Source of the DNA: Megaustenia siamemsis
Lineage: Eukaryota; Mollusca; Gastropoda; Stylommatophora; Ariophantidae
DNA length: 64,000 nucleotides
Direction of reading: 5' to 3'
Assembly: GCA_032433765.1 (NCBI GenBank)
Contig: JAVIAB010000041.1
Coordinates: 82,335,928-82,399,927 of the forward strand
Of the stretch, positions 55,070-64,000 are shown in pieces. Each line of letters begins with the position of its first letter. The stretch's first letter is position 1. Under the pieces are notes generated by a model, which saw only the letters and a program-made list of their open reading frames with translations, was not told the DNA's origin and did no database searches. A program made the translations under genes and the position numbers.

Positions 55070-55885
55070 TGAGAAGAGGGCGGTCATACGTTGGTCATGA
55101 GATGAGAAGAGATAACAAGAGAAGGTGGTCATATGTTGCTTATGAGATGAGAAGAGATAACAAGAGAAGAGGGCGGTCATATGTTGGCCATGAGATGAGA
55201 AGAGATAACAAGAGAAGGTGGTCATATGTTGGCCATGAGATGAGAAGAGATAACAAGAGAAGAGGGCGGTCATATGTTGGTCATGAGATGAGAAGAGATA
55301 ACAAGAGAAGAGGGCGGTCATATGTTGGTCATGAGATGAGAAGAGATAACAAGAGAAGAGGGCGGTCATATGTTGGTCATGTGATGAGAAGAGATAACAA
55401 AAGAAGAAGGTGGTCATATGTTGGTCATGTGATGAGAAAAGACAACAAGAGAAGAAGGTGGTTATATGTTGGCCATGTGAAGAGAAGAGACAACAAGAGA
55501 AGAAGGTGGTTATATGTTGGTCATGAGATGAGAAGAGACAACAAGAGAAGAAGGTGGTTATATGTTGGCCATGTGAAGAGAAGAGACAACAAGAGAAGAA
55601 GGTGGTCATATGTTGGCCATGAGATGAGAAGAGACAACAAGAGAAGAAGGTGGTCATATGTTGGCCATGAGATGAGAAGAGACAACAAAAGAAGAAGGGG
55701 GTCATATGTTGGTCATGTGATGAGAAGAGACAACAAAAGAAGAAGGTGGTCATATGTTGGCCATGAGATGAGAAGAGACAACAAAAGAAGAAGGTGGTCA
55801 TATGTTGGCCATGAGATGAGAAGAGACAACAAAAGAAGAAGGGGGTCATATGTTGGTCATGTGATGAGAAGAGACAACAAAAGAA
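55070..55885 (+). repeat. 48 bp minisatellite made from the C-terminal segment of the RTE-like element
   Basis: About 17 units with 45 and 51 bp variants. The unit contains ggtggtcatatgttggccat + gagatgagaagagacaacaa and encodes RRWSYVGHEMRRDNK in the element's frame. The same peptide (RRWSYVGHVMRRDN) is single copy in the fragment at 43650. The frame is open across the array and on to DNKRISKLALK. Confidence 0.95.
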
Positions 55886-56008
55886 TCTCAAAGTTGGCCC
55901 TCAAATAGGAACCAGAGGGTAAAAGGAAAAGAGGCCGACCTAGAGAAACACTGAAAAGTACACCAAGGTGAGAGGCAACAACAGCAGACACCAGCTCCTT
56001 TGCTGAAG
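55886..56008 (+). pseudogene. C-terminal tail of the RTE-like element between two arrays
   Basis: It reads ISKLALK, a stop, EPEGKRKRGRPRETLKSTPR, a stop and then EATTADTSSFAEVK: the family's GKR-GRP-ET segment. Confidence 0.8.
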
Positions 56009-56285
56009 TTAAGAGACACCCAGAACAGGGACGAGTGGAGAGACACCCAGAACAGGGACGAGTGGAGAGACACCCAGAACAGGGACGAGTGGAGAGACAC
56101 CCAGAACAGGGACGAGTGGAGAGACACCCAGAAAAGGGACGAGTGGAGAGACACCCAGAACAGGGACGAGTGGAGAGACACCCTGAACAGGGACGAGTGG
56201 AGAGACACCCAGAACAGGGACGAGTGGAGAGACACCCAGAACAGGGACGAGTGGAGAGACACCCAGAACAGGGATGAGTGGAGAG
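56009..56285 (+). repeat. 27 bp minisatellite made from the last segment of the RTE-like element
   Basis: Ten copies of gagacacccagaacagggac + gagtgga, encoding RDTQNRDEW, then RDPMLVLCKIRR to a stop. The related fragment at 43500 has one copy (LLAQNRDKWRDLIK). The array is very uniform, with three single-base variants. Confidence 0.95.
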
Positions 56286-56412
56286 ATCCAATGCTGGTCC
56301 TGTGCAAGATCAGACGTTAGCAAGGATCGTCGGAGGTTTAGAGTCTGGAATTAGTGTCCTATGTGCCGTTTTTGGCCTGAAACAAGAGACCAGAATGACT
56401 CAAACACGAACA

Positions 56413-56950
56413 AGTTTGGGGACTGGTCAGTCTTGAGACAAGACACCTGTTTGGGGGACTGGTTAGTCTTGAGACAAGACACCTGTTTGGGGGACTGGTT
56501 AGTCTTGAGACAAGACACCTGTTTGGGGGACTGGTTAGTCTTGAGACAAGACACCTGTTTGGGGGACTGGTTAGTCTTGAGACAAGACACCTGTTTGGGG
56601 GACTGGTTAGTCTTGAGACAAGACACCTGTTTGGGGGACTGGTTAGTCTTGAGACAAGACACCTGTTTGGGGGACTGGTTAGTCTTGAGACAAGACACCT
56701 GTTTGGGGGACTGGTTAGTCTTGAGACAAGACACCTGTTTGGGGGACTGGTTAGTCTTGAGACAAGACACCTGTTTGGGGGACTGGTTAGTCTTGAGACA
56801 AGACACCTGTTTGGGGGACTGGTTAGTCTTGAGACAAGACACCTGTTTGGGGGACTGGTTAGTCTTGAGACAAGACACCTGTTTGGGGGACTGGTTAGTC
56901 TTGAGACAAGACACCTGTTGGGGGACTGGTTAGTCTTGAGACAAGACACC
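56413..56950 (+). repeat. 36 bp minisatellite, almost perfectly uniform
   Basis: Fifteen copies of gggggactggttagtcttga + gacaagacacctgttt. Only the first (tcag, ggga) and last (tgttgggg) differ visibly, so it is very young or strongly homogenised. Open frames on both strands are artefacts. Confidence 0.95.
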
Positions 56951-57005
56951 GGTCTTGAGAGAGAGGTTGTGAGTTCAAATCATGGCTGCACCGGTTCGGA
57001 TTTTT
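56935..57005 (+). repeat. tRNA-derived SINE-like piece
   Basis: gactggttagtcttgagaca .. gagaggttgtgagttcaaat + catggctgcaccgg. AGTTCAAATC (56972-56981) resembles a B box, and ggttagtcttgagacaag upstream resembles an A box and anticodon arm. The array to its left consists of copies of that upstream half. Confidence 0.45.
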
Positions 57006-58435
57006 ATTTGTGATTTCTCTCTGTGGCAACAACCCCCCTGGTCTCAGCAGTGAGGCCTCTCTGTGGCAACAACCACCCCTGGTCTCAGCAGTGAGGCCTC
57101 TCTGTGGCAACAACCACCCTGGTCTCAGCAGTGAGGCCTCTCTGTGGCAACAACCACACCTGGTCTCAGCAGTGAGGCCTCTCTGTGGCAACAACCACCC
57201 CTGGTCTCAGCAGTGAGGCCTCTATGTGGCAACAACCACCCCTGGTCTCAGCAGTAAGGCCTCTCTGTGGCAACAACCACCCCTGGTCTCAGCAGTGAGG
57301 CCTCTCTGTGGCAACAACCACCCCTGGTCTCAGCAGTGAGGCCTCTCTGTGACAACCACCCCTGGTCTCAGCAGTAAGGCCTCTCTGTGGCAACAACCAC
57401 CCCTGGTCTCAGCAGTGAGGCCTCTCTGTGACAACCACCCCTGGTCTCAGCAGTAAGGCCTCTCTGTGGCAACAACCACCCCTGGTCTCAGCAGTGAGGC
57501 CTCTCTGTGGCAACAACCACCCCTGGTCTCAGCAGTGAGGCCTCTCTGTGGCAACAACCACCCCTGGTCTCAGCAGTGAGGCCTCTCTGTGGCAACAACC
57601 ACCCCTGTTCTCAGCAGTGAGGCCTTTCTGTGACAACCACCCCTGGTCTCAGCAGTGAGGCCTCTCTGTGACAACCACCCCTGGTCTCAGCAGTGAGGTC
57701 TCTCTGTGGCAACCACCCCTGGCCTCAGCAGTGAGTCATCTCTGTGACAACAACCACACCTGGTCTCAGCAGTGAGGCCTCTCTGTGGCAACCACCCCTG
57801 GTCTCAGCAGTGAGGTCTCTATGTGGCAACAACCACACCTGGTCTCAGCAGTGAGTCATCTCTGTGACAACAACCACACCTGGTCTCAGCAGTGAGGTCT
57901 CTATGTGGCAACAACCACACCTGGTCTCAGCAGCGAGTCATCTCTGTGGCAACCACCCTGGTCTCAGCAGCGAGTCATCTCTGTGGCAACCACACCTGGT
58001 CTCAGCAGCGAGTCATCTCTGTGGCAACCACCCCTGGTCTCAGCAGCGAGTCATCTCTGTGGCAACCACACCTGGTCTCAGCAGCGAGTCATCTCTGTGG
58101 CAACCACACCTGGTCTCAGCAGCGAGTCATCTCTGTGGCAACCACACCTGGTCTCAGCAGCGAGTCATCTCTGTGGCAACCACCCCTGGTCTCAGCAGCG
58201 AGTCATCTCTGTGGCAACCACCCCTGGTCTCAGCAGCGAGTCATCTCTGTGGCAACCACCCCTGGTCTCAGCAGCGAGTCATCTCTGTGGCAACCACCCC
58301 TGGTCTCAGCAGCGAGTCATCTCTGTGGCAACCACCCCTGGTCTCAGCAGCGAGTCATCTCTGTGGCAACCACCCCTGGTCTCAGCAGCGAGTCATCTCT
58401 GTGGCAACCACACCTGGTCTCAGCAGTGAGGCCCG
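57006..58435 (+). repeat. 41/38 bp minisatellite
   Basis: The left part has units gtggcaacaaccacccctgg + tctcagcagtgaggcctctc + t. From about 57920 the units are 38 bp: gtggcaaccacccctggtct + cagcagcgagtcatctct. The right part is more uniform than the left. Confidence 0.95.
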
Positions 58436-58690
58436 GCTTGAAATGTCAGTTACTCATGGACGGAAAAATATGAGTACTTCCGAAGACAGAGTTATCTGCC
58501 TGTGCGGTGAGGGGCCTCTGTGCACACGGCTGCCAGGGAAAAATGGATTAACATGTAAAATTCAGTTCCTAATCTCTAGGAACTTCATCAAAGGTAAAAA
58601 GCAGGCAAACAAACAAAAAATACACAAACAACAAAACTGTGGACAACCTTTGGGTAGCATAAACCTGTTGCTGATGAAAAGATAGTTTTT
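58436..58690 (+). other. Single-copy stretch
   Basis: It starts cggcttgaaatgtcagttac and contains an A-rich end (acaaacaaaaaatacacaaac). It could be the body and tail of the SINE whose head lies at 56935-57005, but I cannot prove it. No gene seen. Confidence 0.35.
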
Positions 58691-61108
58691 ACAATTCACA
58701 TATAATCTTGGTGAAGTTCACTGATGGGATTTATGTAATCTTGGTGAAGTTCACTGATGGGATTTATGTAATCTTGGTGTAGTTCTCTGATGGGATTTAT
58801 GTAATCTTGGTGAAGTTCACTGATGGGATTTATGTAATCTTGGTGAAGTTCACTGATGGGATTTATGTAATCTTGGTGAAGTTCACTGATGGGATTTATG
58901 TAATCTTGGTGTAGTTCTCTGATGGGATTTATGTAATCTTGGTGAAGTTCACTGATGGGATTTATGTAATCTTGGTGAAGTTCACTGATGGGATTTATGT
59001 AATCTTGGTGAAGTTCACTGATGGGATTTATGTAATCTTGGTGAAGTTCACTGATGGGATTTATGTAATCTTGGTGAAGTTCACTGATGGGATTTATGTA
59101 ATCTTGGTGAAGTTCACTGATGGGATTTATGTAATCTTGATGAAGTTCACTGATGGGATTTATGTAATCTTGGTGTAGTTCTCTGATGGGATTTGTGTAA
59201 TCTTGGTGTAGTTTAATCTTGGTGTAGTTCACTGATGGGATTTGTGTAATCTTGGTGTAGTTCACTGATGGGATTTATGTAATCTTGGTGTAGTTCACTG
59301 ATGGGATTTGTGTAATCTTGGTGTAGTTCACTGATGGGATTTATGTAATCTTGGTGTAGTTCACTGATAGGATTTGTGTAATCTTGGTGAAGTTCACTGA
59401 TGGGATTTATGTAATCTTGGTGTAGTTCACTGATGGGATTTATGTAATCTTGGTGTAGTTCACTGATGGGATTTATGTAATCTTGGTGAAGTTCACTGAT
59501 GGGATTTGTGTAATCTTGGTGAAGTTCACTGATGTGATTTATGTAATCTTGGTGTAGTTCACTGATAGGATTTATGTAATCTTGGTGTAGATGACTGATA
59601 GGATTTATGTAATCTTGGTATAGTTGACTGATAGGATTTGTGTAATCTTGGTGTAGTTCACTGATAGGATTTATGTAATCTTGGTGTAGTTCACTGATAG
59701 GATTTGTGTAATCTTGGTGAAGTTCACTGAAAAGATTTGTTTAATCTTAGTGTAGTTCACTGATAGGATTTATGTAATCTTGGTGTAGTTCACTGATGGG
59801 ATTTGTGTAATCTTGGTGAAGTTCACTGATTGGATTTATGTAATCTTGGTGTAGTTCAATGATGGGATTTATGTAATCTTGGTGAAGTTCACTGATGGGA
59901 TTTGTGTAATCTTGGTGAAGTTCACTGATGGGATTTGTGTAATCTTGGTGTAGTTCACTGATAGGATTTGTGTAATCTTGGTGAAGTTCACTGATGGGAT
60001 TTATGTAATCTTGGTGAAGTTCACTGATAGGATTTGTGCAATCTTGGTGTAGTTCACTGATGTGATTTCTGTAATCTTGGTGCAGTTCACTGATAGGATT
60101 TATGTAATCTTGGTGTAGTTCACTGATAGGATTTATGTAATCTTGGTGTAGTTCACTGATAGGATTTGTGTAATCTTGGTATAGTTCACCGATAGGATTT
60201 GTGTAATCTTAGTGTAGTTCACTGATATGATTTATGTAATATTGGTGTAGATCACTGATAGGATTTGTGTAATCTTTGTATAGTTCACTGATAGGATTTG
60301 TGTAATCTTGTTGTAGTTCACTGATAGGATTTATGTAATCTTGGTGTAGTTCACTGATAGGATTTGTGTAATCTTGTTGTAGTTCACTGATAGGATTTAT
60401 GTAATCTTGGCGTAGTTCACTGATAGGATTTGTGTAATCTTGGTGTAGTTCACAGATGGGATTTGTGTAATCTTGGTGTAGTTCACTGATGGGATTTGTG
60501 TAATCTTGGTGTAGTTCACAGATGGGATTTGTGTAATCTTGGTGTAGTTCACAGATGGGATTTGTGTAATCTTGGTGTAGTTCACTGATGGGATTTGTGT
60601 AATCTTGGTGTAGTTCACAGATGGATTTGTGTAATCTTGGTGTAATTCACAGATGGGATTTGTGTAATCTTGGTGTAGTTCACTGATGGGATTTGTGTAA
60701 TCTTGGTGTAGTTCACAGATGGGATTTGTGTAATCTTGTTGTAGTTCACTGATGGGATTTGTGTAATCTTGTTGTAGTTCACAGATGGGATTTGTGTAAT
60801 CTTGTTGTAGTTCACTGATGGGATTTGTGTAATCTTGTTGTAGTTCACAGATGGGATTTGTGTAATCTTGTTGTAGTTCACAGATGGGATTTGTGTAATC
60901 TTGTTGTAGTTCACAGATGGGATTTGTGTAATCTTGGTGTAGTTCACAGATGGGATTTGTGTAATCTTGTTGTAGTTCACTGATGGGATTTGTGTAATCT
61001 TGTTGTAGTTCACAGATGGGATTTGTGTAATCTTGTTGTAGTTCACAGATGGGATTTGTGTAATCTTGTTGTAGTTCACAGATGGGATTTGTGTAATCTG
61101 GACCTCAA
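58691..61108 (+). repeat. 33 bp minisatellite
   Basis: About 73 copies of aatcttggtgtagttcactg + atgggatttatgt. Sub-regions differ: gaagttcactgatggg (left), tagttcactgatagg (middle), tgttgtagttcacagatggg (right). The 11-codon period gives open minus-strand frames of 70-190 codons that are not genes. Confidence 0.95.
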
Positions 61109-61255
61109 AACCACAACTGGCTATTTCAAACACAAACTTTTAATACAAACATCACATACAAATATCACAGATACAACTAATGTACCACCACAAAGTACCG
61201 AATGAACTGCCACAAAGTACCGAATGTACTGCCACAAAGTACCGAATGTACCACC
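61109..61255 (+). repeat. Link with a 22 bp repeat
   Basis: Single-copy start, then about four copies of cacaaagtaccgaatgtact + gc at 61190-61255. Confidence 0.8.
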
Positions 61256-63077
61256 ACAAATACTGACTGTATATACTGACTGTTCTATCTACCAACACAA
61301 AATACTGACTGCTCTATCTACCAACACAAATACTGACTGTTCTATCTACCAACACAAAATACTGACTCTTCTATCTACCAACACAAAATACTGACTGCTC
61401 TATCTACCAACACAAAATACTGACTGTTCTATCTACCAACACAAAATACTGACTGCTCTATCTACCAACACAAAATACTGACTGCTCTATCTACCAACAC
61501 AAAATACTGACTGTTCTATCTACCAACACAAAATACTGACTCTTCTATCTACCAACACAAAATACTGACTTTTCCATCTACCAACACAAAATACTGACTG
61601 TTCTATCTACCAACACAAAATACTGACTGCTCTATCTACCAACACAAAATACTGACTCTTCTATCTACCAACACAAAATACTGACTCTTCTATCTACCAA
61701 TACAAAATACTGACTGTTCTATCTACCAACACAAAATACTGACTCTTCTATCTACCAACACAAAATACTGACTGCTCTATCTACCAACACAAAATACTGA
61801 CTGTTCTATCTACCAACACAAAATACTGACTGCTCTATCTACCAACACAAAATACTGACTGCTCTATCTACCAACACAAAATACTGACTGTTCTATCTAC
61901 CAACACAAAATACTGACTCTTCTATCTACCAACACAAAATACTGACTTTTCCATCTACCAACACAAAATACTGACTGTTCTATCTACCAACACAAAATAC
62001 TGACTGCTCTATCTACCAACACAAAATACTGACTCTTCTATCTACCAACACAAAATACTGACTCTTCTATCTACCAATACAAAATACTGACTTTTCCATC
62101 TACCAACACAAAATACTGACTGTTCTATCTACCAACACAAAATACTGACTTTTCCATCTACCAACACAAAATACTGACTGTTCTGCTACCAACACAAAAT
62201 ACTGACTGTTCTGCTACCAACACAAAATACTGACTGTTCTGCTACCAACACAAAATACTGACTGTTCTGCTACCAACACAAAATACTGACTGTTCTATCT
62301 ACCAACACAAAATACTGACTGTTCTATCTACCAACACAAAATACTGACTGTTCTGCTACCAACACGAAATACTGACTGTTCTATCTACCAACACAAAATA
62401 CTGACTGTTCTATCTACCAACACAAAATACTGACTGTTCTGCTACCAACACAAAATACTGACTGTTCTGCTACCAACACAAAATACTGACTGTTCTGCTA
62501 CCAACACAAAATACTGACTGTTCTGCTACCAACACAAAATACTGACTGTTCTGCTACCAACACAAAATACTGACTGTTCTGCTACCAACACAAAATACTG
62601 ACTGTTCTGCTACCAACACAAAATACTGACTGTTCTATCTACCAACACAAAATACTGACTGTTCTATCTACCAACACAAAATACTGACTGTTCTGCTACC
62701 AACACGAAATACTGACTGTTCTATCTACCAACACAAAATACTGACTGTTCTATCTACCAACACAAAATACTGACTGTTCTGCTACCAACACAAAATACTG
62801 ACTGTTCTGCTACCAACACAAAATACTGACTGTTCTGCTACCAACACAAAATACTGACTGTTCTGCTACCAACACAAAATACTGACTGTTCTGCTACCAA
62901 CACAAAATACTGACTGTTCTATCTACCAACACAAAATACTGACTGTTCTATCTACCAACACAAAATACTGACTGTTCTATCTATCAACACAAAATACTGA
63001 CTGCTCTATCTACCAACACAAAATACTGACTCTTCTATCTACCAACACAAAATACTGACTCTTCTATCTATCTATCT
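61256..63077 (+). repeat. 29/28 bp minisatellite, left part
   Basis: About 64 copies of ctgttctatctaccaacaca + aaatactga, with 28 bp units (ctgttctgctaccaac). Block copying is visible: an aacacgaaat unit at 62361 recurs at 62701 with the same neighbours, and a cttttccatc unit near 61568 recurs near 61945. Confidence 0.95.
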
Positions 63078-63460
63078 ATCTATTGTCCTTTTGAGCCGAA
63101 GACGGCACATAGGGCAGAACCACAAACTTAAAAATAGAAACCTTGCATGCCAAAATGGCACATATTGCAAAGATCACTGCTTCCAAAATCTATGGTTCTG
63201 TTTCCATAACAATACTTTTTACAATGACAGCTTGTCAAGCCATCAATCAACCTCCTGAGTCGCCTCTTACGACATGCTTGGAAGGACACAGTGTCACTAT
63301 TCTTTACTTCCCACATAATGAGGCCCCGGTAACACACGGCTCTTCTATCGCTCTCTCTATTGTTCTTTCGAGCCGAAGACGGCACATAGGGCAGAACCAC
63401 AATCTCAAAAGCAGAAACCTTGCATGCCAAAATGGCACATATTGCAGAGATCACCACTTC
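63078..63460 (-). mobile_element. Retroelement 3'-end fragment inserted in the 29 bp array
   Basis: Two copies about 280 bp apart of gagccgaagacggcacatag + ggcagaaccacaa.. + ccttgcatgccaaaatggca + catattgca flank a middle stretch with gagtcgcctcttacgacatg. The tctatctatctatctattgt beside the first copy resembles the tail of the RTE-like fragment near 43380. No protein can be supported. Confidence 0.55.
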
Positions 63461-64000
63461 TATCTACGAACACAAAATACTGACTGTCCTATCTACCAAC
63501 ACAAAATACTGACTGTTCTATCTACCAACACAAAATACTGACTATTCTATCTACCAACACAAAATACTGACTGTTCTATCTACCAACACAAAATACTGAC
63601 TGTTCTATCTACCAACACAAAATACTGACTTCTATCTACCAACACAAAATACTGACTGTTCTATCTACCAACACCAAATACTGACTGTCCTATCTAGCAA
63701 CACCAAATACTGACTGTCCTATCTAGCAACACCAAATACTCTCTGCATACATCATCACCAGCAGCACTGCCACAAAGTTCAGCTACTGATGAACCACCAA
63801 CACAAAATACTGACTGTCCTATCTAGCAACACCAAATACTGACTGTCCTATCTAGCAACACCAAATACTGACTGTCCTATCTAGCAACACCAAATACTGA
63901 CTGTCCTATCTAGCAACACCAAATACTCTCTGCATACATCATCACCAGCAGCACTGCCACAAAGTTCTGATGAACCACCAACACAAAATACTGACTGTCC
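63461..64000 (+). repeat. 29 bp minisatellite, right part, continuing past the window end
   Basis: The same unit as before, then a variant with ctagcaacaccaaatactga. A longer segment (ctctgcatacatcatcacca + gcagcactgccacaaagtt) occurs at about 63730 and again at about 63926, showing a further block duplication. Confidence 0.92.

Larger units (their letters stand above)
47116..56325 (+). mobile_element. Degenerate RTE-like non-LTR retrotransposon with four internal arrays
   Basis: In order on the plus strand: reverse transcriptase core (47141-47612), 57 bp array, short coding link, 43 bp array, DHFVYPASCTDHDGKIKKEI (to 54045), a minus-strand reverse transcriptase insertion, GIAWDVFK (about 54985), 48 bp array, GKRKRGRPRETLKS (about 55920), 27 bp array and LVLCKIRR near the end. 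The pieces follow the order of one RTE-type ORF. Stops and frameshifts make it non-coding. Confidence 0.85.

Noticed and set aside
58696..61133. Minus-strand frames of 73-190 codons (ELHQDYINPIS or NYTKITQIPSV repeats)
   Set aside because: 33 bp array translations.
63128..63541. Frames of 109 and 132 codons around the retroelement 3' end
   Set aside because: They run through a repeated non-coding module and into the 29 bp array; no recognisable domain.
222..64000. CRISPR-like direct repeats
   Set aside because: The arrays are contiguous head-to-tail units without unique spacers, in a eukaryotic gene; no cas genes.

Overview
This is a eukaryotic (animal) genomic window. The left third is the 3' half of one spliced plus-strand gene. 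I identify it as the orthologue of the nucleolar DEAD-box RNA helicase DDX54 (yeast Dbp10) from nine consecutive exon peptides that match the C-terminal half of that family in order. The mobile elements are an RTE-like endonuclease/reverse-transcriptase family, a Ty3/gypsy-like fragment and tRNA-derived SINE pieces. They suggest an invertebrate, perhaps a mollusc, but that is an inference and the species is not determined.

Layout. 1-22069: DDX54 exons (nine, about 1.3 kb of coding sequence) separated by eight introns. Every intron is filled by its own private minisatellite (unit lengths 25 to 51 bp). 22070-about 25000: 3' UTR, also mostly minisatellite, with an ATTAAA at 24992. 25060-42490: long minisatellites (36, 34, 65/35, 38 and 42 bp units). 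A block of about 6.2-8 kb (26721-32918) is present a second time at 32923-40890. Single-copy islands at 28891-29290, 31546-31933 and 42487-42900 may hold exons of an unrecognised gene. 43460-44125: 5'-truncated RTE-like reverse transcriptase on the minus strand. 44331-47115: 30/33 bp array. 47116-56325: one degenerate RTE-like element on the plus strand in which four different short segments of the coding sequence have each become a tandem array (57, 43, 48 and 27 bp units). The 57 bp array alone is 6 kb. A minus-strand reverse transcriptase fragment lies inside it. 56413-64000: four more arrays (36, 41/38, 33 and 29 bp units) with SINE-like and retroelement 3'-end pieces.

Most striking points. 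(1) Intron 7 of DDX54 has the full signature of a minor-spliceosome (U12) AT-AC intron: ATATCCTT at the 5' end, TTCCTTGAC branch site and AC at the 3' end, and these are the boundaries that restore the reading frame. (2) Several arrays carry a splice site inside the repeat unit; one runs through the acceptor into exon 5. (3) Exon 6 is one base out of frame in the middle of a conserved segment. (4) A retrotransposon coding region has been turned into minisatellites at four places, while a related element in the same window keeps three of these segments as single copies. Almost all long open frames in the window are arrays whose unit is a multiple of three, not genes.
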